NCBI GenBank assembly: GCA_965227095.1
Contig: CBDDFL010000001.1
Location: forward strand, 2,976,001 to 3,040,000
Direction: 5' to 3'
DNA length: 64,000 nt
DNA from: JANQMY01 sp965227095
Lineage (GTDB): Bacteria; Pseudomonadota; Alphaproteobacteria; JANQMY01
Shown here piece after piece: positions 1 to 7,780 of this stretch. Position 1 is the stretch's first letter. Each line of letters begins with the position of its first letter. Below the pieces are notes generated by a model, which searched no databases, was not told where the DNA came from, and saw nothing but the letters and a program-made list of their open reading frames with translations. A program made the position numbers and the translations under genes.

Positions 1-272
1 CGAAATTGCAGGGACAGACGGATGTTGTCCCGCGAACCGCCCAATTCCCTCTTGGACGCGATGTGGCGGAAAATGGAAAACGGCAAGATTATATGCGGGC
101 CGAGTTTGTACTCGACGCCAACGGTGTCGCTTCCGTGGTTCCCTTCGGCACTCAAGACAGTTCTATGTTGTCGATTTTGGCCAAATCAGACGGGTTGGTG
201 ATTCGCGAACCAAACGCGCCGGCAGCCTCAAAGGGTGATTTTGTTCACGTTTTGCTTCTCGGCGACCAATAA
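1..272 (+). CDS. moeA: Molybdopterin molybdenumtransferase MoeA, C-terminal end (partial)
   Basis: Only the last 89 or so codons are present; the gene enters from the left edge. MoeA inserts molybdate into adenylylated molybdopterin during molybdenum cofactor synthesis in the cytoplasm. The visible part is the end of the catalytic MoCF-type domain followed by the small C-terminal domain IV. It contains the family-typical stretch FGTQDSSMLSILAKSDGL and a closing beta-strand ending in GDFVHVLLLGD. The order moeA then lexA is common in alphaproteobacteria. A molybdopterin enzyme lies 3.5 kb downstream, so the cofactor has a likely local client. The N-terminal domains cannot be judged from this window. 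Confidence 0.85.
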   Translation, partial: KLQGQTDVVPRTAQFPLGRDVAENGKRQDYMRAEFVLDANGVASVVPFGTQDSSMLSILAKSDGLVIREPNAPAASKGDFVHVLLLGDQ

Positions 273-353
273 GCCCCCCTTTCCCAATCACTTGTGTTTT
301 ACTGTGGATAACTCACTTTCAAACGGCGTTAATTACCGTTTACTTTCTGTTGC

Positions 354-382
354 TTGACGAAAGAGAAGAACCAAACTAGAAC
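354..382 (+). promoter_or_regulatory. lexA promoter with embedded LexA operator
   Basis: A -35 TTGACG at 354-359 and a -10 TAGAAC at 377-382 are 17 bp apart. A perfect alphaproteobacterial SOS box, GAACCAAACTAGAAC (GAAC-N7-GAAC), occupies 368-382 and covers the -10. This is the arrangement expected for LexA autorepression. The predicted transcript starts near 389, giving a leader of about 40 nt. A weaker second site, GTTT-N7-GTTC, lies at 392-406. Confidence 0.85.
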
Positions 383-427
383 ATTTCGCATGTTTTTGTT
401 TTGTTCTATCAAGATTTGGGTGGAAAC

Positions 428-1138
428 ATGCTGACGCGAAAGCAGTATGAACTCCTGTTGTTCATCAATCAGCGGATCAAAGAAACCGGCGTCTCGCCGT
501 CTTTCGACGAGATGAAGGAGGCGCTAGACCTTCGGTCGAAATCCGGCATCCATCGTCTCATAACGGCCTTGGAAGAGCGCGGCTTTATCCGCCGACTGGC
601 ACACAGGGCGCGCGCGCTGGAAGTGGTGCGTTTGCCGGAGACCTCGGCCCACACGCCACCGCGTCCCAAAGGCTTCTCGCCCAGCGTCATCGAAGGCGGC
701 AGCCAGTGGAAACCCGATATCGGCAACGAACCGCCGGATGTGACGCCCTATGGATCAACCGTCGATGTGCCGGTCCTTGGCCGCATCGCGGCCGGTACGC
801 CCATTGAAGCGCTCTCTGAAAAAGGCAACCAGGTCGGCGTACCCGCCGATATGATCGCCGGGGGCGAACATTACGCTCTGGAGGTGACGGGCGATTCAAT
901 GATCGACGCCGGAATTTTGGATGGCGATGTGGTCATTTTGCGCCGCTGTGAAACCGCCGTGAATGGCGAAATTGTCGTAGCCTTGATTGACGATGCCGAA
1001 GCAACCTTGAAGCGGCTCCGCAAGAAAGGCGACTCCGTAGCGCTGGAAGCGGCAAACCCTGCCTATGAAACACGGATCTTTGGACCGGATCGGGTCAAGG
1101 TTCAAGGCAAACTTGTGGGTTTGCTGCGCCGTTATTGA
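428..1138 (+). CDS. lexA: LexA repressor
   Basis: SOS-response transcriptional repressor and RecA-stimulated self-cleaving serine protease, 236 residues. Residues 1-70 form the winged-helix DNA-binding domain and begin with the typical MLTRKQYELL. The cleavage bond is A122-G123 (RIAAGTP). The catalytic dyad is Ser157 (TGDSMIDAG) and Lys195 (EATLKRL). An upstream TTG at 401 would add nine non-conserved residues, so the ATG at 428 was chosen. The linker of about 40 residues between the domains is long, as in other alphaproteobacterial LexA proteins. The gene carries its own perfect operator at 368-382. Its stop codon overlaps the end of the converging comEC gene by 7 nt, so there is no room for a terminator between them. 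Confidence 0.96.
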   Translation: MLTRKQYELLLFINQRIKETGVSPSFDEMKEALDLRSKSGIHRLITALEERGFIRRLAHRARALEVVRLPETSAHTPPRPKGFSPSVIEGGSQWKPDIGNEPPDVTPYGSTVDVPVLGRIAAGTPIEALSEKGNQVGVPADMIAGGEHYALEVTGDSMIDAGILDGDVVILRRCETAVNGEIVVALIDDAEATLKRLRKKGDSVALEAANPAYETRIFGPDRVKVQGKLVGLLRRY

Positions 1139-3372
1139 GGGACAGACTGAATCCACGGCCTGTCTTTTTCAACAGACCGATTAGACTTGTACTCAATTTG
1201 GGTGGGTGACAGCCAAATCGCATACGTACCGTTTCGCCACAGATCGAATTTGTCGATCACCAGTTTCGGTTTTTTACAGTGGTTCCTGAGCGGCCGTGGG
1301 CTGATCAGAATATCCGCCCGCAGACAATCTTCATGTGCTGCGCCAAGGTCTTTCGAATAGGCTAGAATTTGGCCCGTGGGAAGCTTAACAATGCACCCCA
1401 CCTCGTCACAGCGATGCGCTCGATGTTTGTTTTGCGCCGCTGCCGAAGGTGGACTCAAGTCACCGGACAGTCGAAGCCAAGCTTCTGTCTCGAACCTATT
1501 GCTCCTTCTTTCGATCGGAACCATACCCCCATCTGCCGCGCGATAGAGCACTTGCCCGCCGTCACTTGAGACGAACACATCCGGCTGATCGCTCGCATAA
1601 CCGAGCCCCCATCCCAGAACCATCATCGGGATACCGAGGAGGCGCCATTTTTCTCGCCATATGCACAACCACAAACCGCCAAGCACCACCAAGCCAAACG
1701 CAATCGGTGTCCACGCCGCGACGCCGTGAACCGCTCCGGGAAGACTTGCTACAAAGCGACCGACGTTGAGAATTTGAGCAATCCCCCACCCCATTACATG
1801 GAGAGACGGTGCTTCAAGCCCCAACGGCATCGCGATGAATGACATGATGGCCGCGGGCATGACCACAAACCCCATCAGAGGCATGGCCACGAGGTCGGCC
1901 AGTACACTGTAGTGAACGACCCGGTGAAAATGATACGCTGCCATGGACGACGTGGCGAAACTCGCCACAAGGCTGGTGACAATAATACCGGCCACATAGA
2001 CCGCTACTGTTTGGAAAACACCTCGCTTGCGGTGGGACCCGGTCCAAAAAGACTGTGTACGGAAATATTCATAACCAGCGACCAAACAAATGACGGCGGC
2101 AAACGACATTTGAAACCCTGCTTCGACGACCACCTCGGGGGTTATCAGGATCATAATTGTGGCGGCGATGCCCACCGTCCGAAGCGTAATCGCGGACCGG
2201 TCCAACATGATCGCCACAAAAATGACCGCTGTCATAATAAACGCACGCTGTGCCGACACAGCCATCCCTGACGCGACCAGATAAAATGCTATTCCGAAAA
2301 GCGCGGCGCCGGCCGCCCATTTCTTAATGGGATAGCTCAAAGCCAAGGTTTCACTGAGCGCCAAAAGACGACGGACCGCCACAAATATGCCAAATCCGGC
2401 AAGTCCCATATGCAGCCCCGATATGGCGAGCAGATGGGCAAGGCCGGAATCCCTAAGCGCTTGGGTGTCTTGTTTGTCGATGGCGCCCCGTTCGCCCGCC
2501 ATTAGCGCGGATGCAATTGCTCCTTCCTGACCCGGCAAGGTGGCCTGAACTCTTCTCACGATTTGTGCCCGAAACTTTGCGGCCGATAAACGAAGACGTT
2601 CACCGACCGTATTTCGCCGCTGTGGGTCGATATGAATAGGTTTGCGGATTGAAAATCCCACACCCCCTATTCGGTCAAACCAGTACATTTGCCGAAAATC
2701 AAACGCACCAGGCGACACGGGCCCCGGTGGTCCCCGTAAAACCGCCGTCACCTTTATCCAATCACCCGGCAGCAGGGCGGGTTCCTTGGAACGGATCGTG
2801 ATCTTCACGCGCTCCGGCAAATTCTGATGGGCCGTACGCTCAAGAGCCGACGGCTTGACGATGACCTTGTATCCCCCTTTTGGAAGATTGGACACATGAA
2901 AGACCTGTGCCGTCACGTCGCGCGGTCTTTGTTCATCTTGCAAGACGGGAGCGGCAACATGATGCGTTCGTATTTGGGCTGCTTCGACCCCGATGGCCAT
3001 CAGCAGCAAGGGCACCCAAAAATATCGCGTCATCGATCTGCCGATGATCACTGTCGCGATCAGAAAAGACAGAATAATCAGTGTAGCGATAAGCCCCACA
3101 TGTGCTGGTGGTTCCCACGGTAACGCAAAGTAGGAGACAACACCGGCTCCAAGAAACACCGGGTACCACAGAACGAACCGTTCACCGTCTTTTTGTGCTT
3201 GATCCACGAGCCATGCAGTCATCCCTCGTATCGCAAAAATCACCTGCGAGGGGGGATACTTGACGTCAGGCTGAGACTGTCCCGGTGCGGATAAAAGAAC
3301 CATACGGAACGACTTGTGATTGTGGTTTGGTGAGGTGTCGGGATGAGTGTGGCACAGACCGCGCACAACCAT
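1132..3372 (-). CDS. comEC: ComEC/Rec2-family competence membrane protein
   Basis: Predicted inner-membrane DNA-uptake channel of about 746 residues with many hydrophobic segments. An N-terminal DUF4131-like region is followed by the competence domain with the family signature LAHLLAISGLHMGL. The last 130 or so residues resemble a shrunken beta-CASP/metallo-beta-lactamase region, but no HxHxDH metal motif is visible, so nuclease activity of this domain is doubtful. I chose the ATG at 3372 because GGAG lies 4 nt upstream. Methionines at 3303 or 3222 are alternatives, since the first 50 residues are not hydrophobic. A LexA operator lies 33 nt upstream, in the divergent region shared with the zinc-ribbon gene. 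The 3' end overlaps lexA tail to tail. Confidence 0.85.
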   Translation of the reverse strand: MVVRGLCHTHPDTSPNHNHKSFRMVLLSAPGQSQPDVKYPPSQVIFAIRGMTAWLVDQAQKDGERFVLWYPVFLGAGVVSYFALPWEPPAHVGLIATLIILSFLIATVIIGRSMTRYFWVPLLLMAIGVEAAQIRTHHVAAPVLQDEQRPRDVTAQVFHVSNLPKGGYKVIVKPSALERTAHQNLPERVKITIRSKEPALLPGDWIKVTAVLRGPPGPVSPGAFDFRQMYWFDRIGGVGFSIRKPIHIDPQRRNTVGERLRLSAAKFRAQIVRRVQATLPGQEGAIASALMAGERGAIDKQDTQALRDSGLAHLLAISGLHMGLAGFGIFVAVRRLLALSETLALSYPIKKWAAGAALFGIAFYLVASGMAVSAQRAFIMTAVIFVAIMLDRSAITLRTVGIAATIMILITPEVVVEAGFQMSFAAVICLVAGYEYFRTQSFWTGSHRKRGVFQTVAVYVAGIIVTSLVASFATSSMAAYHFHRVVHYSVLADLVAMPLMGFVVMPAAIMSFIAMPLGLEAPSLHVMGWGIAQILNVGRFVASLPGAVHGVAAWTPIAFGLVVLGGLWLCIWREKWRLLGIPMMVLGWGLGYASDQPDVFVSSDGGQVLYRAADGGMVPIERRSNRFETEAWLRLSGDLSPPSAAAQNKHRAHRCDEVGCIVKLPTGQILAYSKDLGAAHEDCLRADILISPRPLRNHCKKPKLVIDKFDLWRNGTYAIWLSPTQIEYKSNRSVEKDRPWIQSVPQ

Positions 3373-3385
3373 CAAACTCCAAGAC

Positions 3386-3419
3386 TTGACCTAAGCGGGA
3401 ATGAGAACAAAAATAGAAC
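3386..3419 (+). promoter_or_regulatory. Promoter with perfect LexA operator
   Basis: A -35 TTGACC at 3386-3391 and a -10 AAAAAT at 3409-3414 are 17 bp apart. The operator GAACAAAAATAGAAC (GAAC-N7-GAAC) fills 3405-3419. Its spacer composition and orientation relative to the plus-strand gene match the lexA operator. Transcription would begin at about 3421, next to the ATG at 3422, implying a leaderless or near-leaderless mRNA. The site could instead repress comEC on the other strand. Confidence 0.7.
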
Positions 3420-3421
3420 AA

Positions 3422-3706
3422 ATGAAAGTGCTCGGATTGGACATACACCGGATTGAATTGCGCAGCGTCAGTGACATCACGCGCGGATATTCGCTGCATA
3501 TCGAATGTCAGACCTGCTGGAAGCTTGCGGCGATGGATCTGCAAGCCTTGCCGAATATCGGCCCGGATACGCCCATACGGGACATCAGGCTTCGGGCCAG
3601 ATGTTCCCGATGTGACAGCAAGGATGTACAGATCTTGCTCTGCGACCGGTCCATGCACGGCCGCAGAGCGTGGGTGCCGCGGCCCCCCCGGGGCAGACGC
3701 GATTAA
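3422..3706 (+). CDS. Small zinc-ribbon protein, putatively SOS-regulated
   Basis: A 94-residue basic protein of unknown function. It has two Cys-x2-Cys pairs (ECQTCW and RCSRCDS) about 30 residues apart, separated by a GPDTP motif. This is the layout of a small zinc-ribbon protein often found in alphaproteobacteria. The Arg-rich tail suggests contact with nucleic acid, which is inference. An in-frame ATG at 3401 also exists, with a weak GCGGGA upstream, but that start would place the LexA operator inside the coding sequence. The ATG at 3422 fits a transcript starting at about 3421. The gene converges on the molybdopterin oxidoreductase gene with 21 nt between stops. The plus-strand reading is preferred to the antisense frame because of the cysteine pattern. 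Confidence 0.65.
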   Translation: MKVLGLDIHRIELRSVSDITRGYSLHIECQTCWKLAAMDLQALPNIGPDTPIRDIRLRARCSRCDSKDVQILLCDRSMHGRRAWVPRPPRGRRD

Positions 3707-3727
3707 GGCACGGCAGTCTCGCCGCTC

Positions 3728-6076
3728 TTACGCAACGCGTTCCAGGTGACACAAGGTGTATTTATGGTGCGGACATCCGGATATCGGATCTCGATCGGCC
3801 ACGTCTGTCAGCTCGTTCGTGTTCACCCCGTCGAGAACCGGCCGCTTTGGATCTGAGTTAGGTGTAATCATCCCAAAGCCGTTGGGGATCCACACATGCC
3901 CCTCCTGACAGCGCTTATCCACTTCTGCCGGCAGCTCGACTTCGCCCCGGCGTGTTGACACGCGAATGGCATCGCCGGTTTCGATGTTGAGGGTTTCCGC
4001 ATCTTGGGGCGACAGATGCAGCGTGCAATGTGGCCCCCGCCCTTTCCGCCAGGTTGGATCACGCTGAATGGTGTTTGCCGTCCAAGAGGTCCGCAGGCCG
4101 GCTGCCAACACAAAGGGATAATTTTCATCGGTTTCTGGCGGCGTGCTGTTGCAGCGTGTGATCTCGCTCTTCAATTCGTCAGGAAGAAGTCGGATTTTCT
4201 TGTCGTCCCACCCTAAATTGTCCTGAAGATTGGTTTCATCATTCAGCCGGGCAATTTCCAATCCTTCCGGATGGGCCAAGATTTCCTCAAACAGCACATG
4301 ACCCATTTCGAACGGATCCTCGTTCGGCATTTTGTCACCGAAAGCCTGCTTGACCTGCGCAGGGCGCGCGAACGCATTGCCGAAGGACTGCAGCCAAATC
4401 GCCGCAAGAGCCGGTGACGGCAGCAGTTCACCCACGGTGCGGTAAGTCCAAACCATCATCGCCGTGGCATTTGGCGCGGCTTGCTGCACCTCCATCAAGA
4501 ATGCCGCTGCTCCCTGAGGGGTTCGTGCATTTTTGGCAAGGTCCCGAACCTTCTCCGGAACAGGAGGGACAAGTCCCATCTTCTCGCACAGCTGTACGTA
4601 TATTTCGGGTTCCGGCAACACATCGCCAATGGCGGGCAATACGGGCGGACGCAATTGCATGTAGACGCCTGGGAATCCTTTTGGAAATCCCGCCTGTTCC
4701 CATTTCTCATATCCGGTGGGCACGGGCAGCACATAATCCGCATCCCAAGCCGTCTCGGTCATTGCCGGTTCGATGACCACCATCAGATCAAGTTTTTCGC
4801 GCGCTTCGCGCCAGCGCGACGTGTCGGAATAAGATAGGTACGGGTTTGATCCTTCAATGATCACCGCCCGCAAACGGTCTTCATGGTCGGACAAAACCTC
4901 TTCCGGAACCAATGTAGGGGAAAACATGGCAAACCCGCCCAGTGCGGGGATTGCGCGGATGCCGGATACGTGGGCCCGTTCCGGCTCGTCGAATCTTTTG
5001 GGGCTCCACTCAGGTGGCGTCGCAGACCCCATGAAATGCATGCCGCCTTTTTTGCCAACATTACCCGTCAGCGACGGGATCAAATGCATAAGGTAAGAGA
5101 CAAGCGTGGAATACGGGATTTGTTCAACCGCAAGGTCCCACATGATCGCGGCCCGTTCGGCAGAGGCGAATTCGCGGGCGGTCTCCTCGATCTCCCCGCG
5201 TGTCAGGCCACAGCGGGCGGCCATTTCTCCAACATCAATGTCGTTGAGCGTTTCGCACAGCGCGTCAAACCCCAATGTGTTGTTTTTAATATAGTCCGGA
5301 TCAACCAAGCCCTCTTCACGGACCAGTGTCGCCGCAATCCCCAGTAACAGATAGGCATCGGTTCCGGGCTTCGCCTTAAGATGCTTATCGGCGAGCCGCG
5401 TTGTTTCGGTCTCGCGAGGATCAATGATCACGATACGGACGGAATCGTCTTTGGAGAGGTCGCGAAACGTATCGTTTGCGTTATGGCCGCGATTGGAAAT
5501 TTTCGGATTCGTTCCCATCACCAACAAATAGTCTGTGTTGGCGATATCCGGATGGTAGAAAGCCGTTGGTGGTGCATCAAACATCCAATGGCTGATCAAA
5601 AAATGTTGATGCTTTTCTTGGGCAAACGCATTGTACCAACGTTTCGAGCCGACGGCTGACAGGAAGTTGAGCCCATAGGCCCCATCCATATGGTTCGCCT
5701 GCCCGCCAATACCAATCAGACCAATTGACTTTGGCGAATGTTCTTCGCGAATGGTGGTAAGCTTTTCCCCAATCTCCGTGAGCGCTGTGTCCCAACTCAC
5801 CTGTTCAAACGTCCCGTCGGGGCGGCGGCGCATGGGGTGTTCCACACGCTGCGCATGCCGCGCATACTTGCCCACCGACATCGCTTTATTACAGATATAG
5901 CCATAGGTGATCGGATTGCTTTTATCCGGCTGAATTTTGGTGATCTCCCCATCCACCACATCGACCGTTATGCCGCAATTGTGACTGCACAACACACAAA
6001 CGGTCGGAAGCCCTTGAGCGTTTGACGGAATAGGCGTTTGCGAGATTGATTTGTGGACGGCGACATCAACACCCAT
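3728..6076 (-). CDS. Molybdopterin oxidoreductase (DMSO reductase/formate dehydrogenase superfamily)
   Basis: A 782-residue molybdenum enzyme, substrate unknown. Near the N-terminus Cys27, Cys30, Cys34 and Cys62 (C-x2-C-x3-C-x27-C) form the usual [4Fe-4S] site of the superfamily. The central region has bis-MGD binding features such as LLVMGTNPKISNRGHN and VIIDPRETET. The C-terminal 120 or so residues form the molydopterin-dinucleotide-binding domain (LHLSPQDAETLNIETGDAI). No twin-arginine signal is seen, so it is probably cytoplasmic. The ATG at 6076 was chosen because GGGAGA lies just upstream; the longer reading to 6112 lacks this. No iron-sulfur or membrane-anchor partner gene adjoins it. 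I could not find the Cys/Sec molybdenum ligand expected of a formate dehydrogenase. Confidence 0.85.
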   Translation of the reverse strand: MGVDVAVHKSISQTPIPSNAQGLPTVCVLCSHNCGITVDVVDGEITKIQPDKSNPITYGYICNKAMSVGKYARHAQRVEHPMRRRPDGTFEQVSWDTALTEIGEKLTTIREEHSPKSIGLIGIGGQANHMDGAYGLNFLSAVGSKRWYNAFAQEKHQHFLISHWMFDAPPTAFYHPDIANTDYLLVMGTNPKISNRGHNANDTFRDLSKDDSVRIVIIDPRETETTRLADKHLKAKPGTDAYLLLGIAATLVREEGLVDPDYIKNNTLGFDALCETLNDIDVGEMAARCGLTRGEIEETAREFASAERAAIMWDLAVEQIPYSTLVSYLMHLIPSLTGNVGKKGGMHFMGSATPPEWSPKRFDEPERAHVSGIRAIPALGGFAMFSPTLVPEEVLSDHEDRLRAVIIEGSNPYLSYSDTSRWREAREKLDLMVVIEPAMTETAWDADYVLPVPTGYEKWEQAGFPKGFPGVYMQLRPPVLPAIGDVLPEPEIYVQLCEKMGLVPPVPEKVRDLAKNARTPQGAAAFLMEVQQAAPNATAMMVWTYRTVGELLPSPALAAIWLQSFGNAFARPAQVKQAFGDKMPNEDPFEMGHVLFEEILAHPEGLEIARLNDETNLQDNLGWDDKKIRLLPDELKSEITRCNSTPPETDENYPFVLAAGLRTSWTANTIQRDPTWRKGRGPHCTLHLSPQDAETLNIETGDAIRVSTRRGEVELPAEVDKRCQEGHVWIPNGFGMITPNSDPKRPVLDGVNTNELTDVADRDPISGCPHHKYTLCHLERVA

Positions 6077-6254
6077 GGCATTCTCCCGAAATTTGTTTCG
6101 TAGGATGGTCAACCAATTTCGGTTTTATTTCAATACCAAAATTTATGCCAATTCAAGAATGCGCCCGGGCATTTTTGCCGCGCTTCTTTACCGGCGGTCT
6201 AGTGTGATAGGAAGAGCAACCAATTGACCGAAACAGCCTAAGATCTCCATCAAA

Positions 6255-7643
6255 ATGTCCTCAAAAATTGTCACACGGTTTGCGCCGTCTCCTACTGGAT
6301 TTCTGCATATTGGTGGCGCCAGAACCGCCCTGTTCAACTGGCTTTACGCGCGCAATCAGGGTGGCAAATATTTGCTGAGAATCGAAGATACAGATAGGGC
6401 ACGGTCAACTCGGGACGCAATCGACGCCATTTTAGACGGTCTCAGCTGGCTTGGCCTGGACTGGGACGAAGAGCCATTGTTTCAACACACACGCGCCGAC
6501 CGGCATATTGAGGTCGCCCACTCCCTTTTGGAGCAGGGCTTGGCGTACAAATGCTACGCCACCGCCGAAGAACTGCAGGAAATGCGGGAAACGGCCAAGA
6601 AGGAAGGGCGTCCGGTAAAATATGATGGACGGTGGCGCGACCGCGACCCAAGCCAAGCGCCAAATGACCGTCCGCCCGCCATACGCCTTAAGGCCCCGCA
6701 AAGCGGTGAAACGATCATTTCAGACAAAGTGCAAGGCAATGTGCGCTTCGCCAATGATCAACTGGACGACATGATCCTGCTGCGCAGCGATGGCACGCCG
6801 ACCTACATGCTCGCGGTAGTCGTTGATGATTACGATATGGGTGTCACCCATGTTATCCGGGGTGACGACCATTTGAACAATGCCGCACGTCAGGTCCAAT
6901 TGCTCACGGCACTGGACTGGCCGGTTCCGGTCTATGCCCATATCCCCCTCATTCACGGCGCGGACGGCGCCAAGTTGTCAAAACGCCATGGGGCCCTGGG
7001 CGTCGAAGCCTATCGCGACATGGGGCTGCTGCCGGAAGCCCTGCGGAACTATCTGCTCCGTTTGGGATGGAGCCATGGCGACGACGAAATTATCTCAACG
7101 GCCCAGGCAATTGAGTGGTTCAACTTAGAGTCAATCGGCAAAGGAGCCTCCCGCTTCGACATCAAAAAACTTGAGAGCCTCAATAGCCACTATCTCCGGG
7201 AAACATCTGACGAAGACCTGCTGAAAGCACTGTCCGTATTTAAAGGATGGAATCTTACGCCAGACGATCACGATGCGGTTGTCGCGGTGCTACCGCTGGT
7301 GAAAGAACGCGCAAAAACGCTTGTGGAGCTGGCGGATCAGGTGTCATTCGCTTTGGATGACGGGCCCTACACGCTGGATGACAAAGCCGCCAAGCTGTTG
7401 AACGACGATGCCCGAGCCGCTATTCGCAACATCATTGCTGAGTTGGAGCCTCTAAGCGACTGGACGCCTGACACGATCGGTGAAACCATAAAATCTCACC
7501 TAGAAAAATGTGGCTTGAAACTTGGGAAAATTGGACCGGCCATTCGGGTCGCATTGACGGGAAAGACCAACGCGCCGGGTATTTTCGACATTGCAGCGGT
7601 GATTGGCAAAGAGCGTGCGATAAAGCGCCTAAAGTCAATCTAA
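6255..7643 (+). CDS. gltX: Glutamyl-tRNA synthetase
   Basis: Class I aminoacyl-tRNA synthetase, 462 residues, charging tRNA-Glu in the cytoplasm. The HIGH motif appears as HIGG at residues 18-21 within APSPTGFLHIGGARTAL. The KMSKS loop appears as KLSKRHG near residue 240. The C-terminal third is the anticodon-binding helical domain. No Cys-based zinc-binding insert is obvious. Alphaproteobacteria often carry two GltX-like proteins, one acting on tRNA-Gln through GatCAB, and which one this is cannot be decided from sequence alone. The gene faces away from the molybdopterin oxidoreductase across 178 bp and precedes gltA in the same direction. Confidence 0.95.
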   Translation: MSSKIVTRFAPSPTGFLHIGGARTALFNWLYARNQGGKYLLRIEDTDRARSTRDAIDAILDGLSWLGLDWDEEPLFQHTRADRHIEVAHSLLEQGLAYKCYATAEELQEMRETAKKEGRPVKYDGRWRDRDPSQAPNDRPPAIRLKAPQSGETIISDKVQGNVRFANDQLDDMILLRSDGTPTYMLAVVVDDYDMGVTHVIRGDDHLNNAARQVQLLTALDWPVPVYAHIPLIHGADGAKLSKRHGALGVEAYRDMGLLPEALRNYLLRLGWSHGDDEIISTAQAIEWFNLESIGKGASRFDIKKLESLNSHYLRETSDEDLLKALSVFKGWNLTPDDHDAVVAVLPLVKERAKTLVELADQVSFALDDGPYTLDDKAAKLLNDDARAAIRNIIAELEPLSDWTPDTIGETIKSHLEKCGLKLGKIGPAIRVALTGKTNAPGIFDIAAVIGKERAIKRLKSI

Positions 7644-7721
7644 GCCGATGATTTGGTTATATTTTTTGACCTCAAACGTCGTAAAATGTCGGCTAAATGT
7701 GATAGTCTCAAAATTGAACCC

Positions 7722-7752
7722 TTGCCTTGACGGCGCCAGCCGGACATATAAG
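7722..7752 (+). promoter_or_regulatory. Possible gltA promoter
   Basis: A good -10, TATAAG, at 7747-7752 lies 28 bp before the gltA start. The -35 is ambiguous: TTGACG at 7727-7732 gives a 14-bp spacer and TTGCCT at 7722-7727 gives 19 bp. Neither spacing is ideal, so this is a weak call. The rest of the 137-bp gltX-gltA gap shows no terminator or other feature. Confidence 0.35.
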
Positions 7753-7780
7753 GCGCTGATTTCTTAAAGATGAGGACGGT

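Noticed and set aside
329..343. CtrA-like site TTAA-N7-TTAC upstream of lexA
   Set aside because: The second half-site deviates from TTAA and chance occurrence in AT-rich intergenic DNA is high; not enough to call.
392..406. Second LexA site GTTT-N7-GTTC
   Set aside because: One half-site is degenerate; mentioned with the lexA promoter but not called separately.
3266..3658. Minus-strand frame opposite the zinc-ribbon gene
   Set aside because: No recognisable domain, overlaps the comEC start, and the plus strand carries the ordered Cys-x2-Cys pairs.
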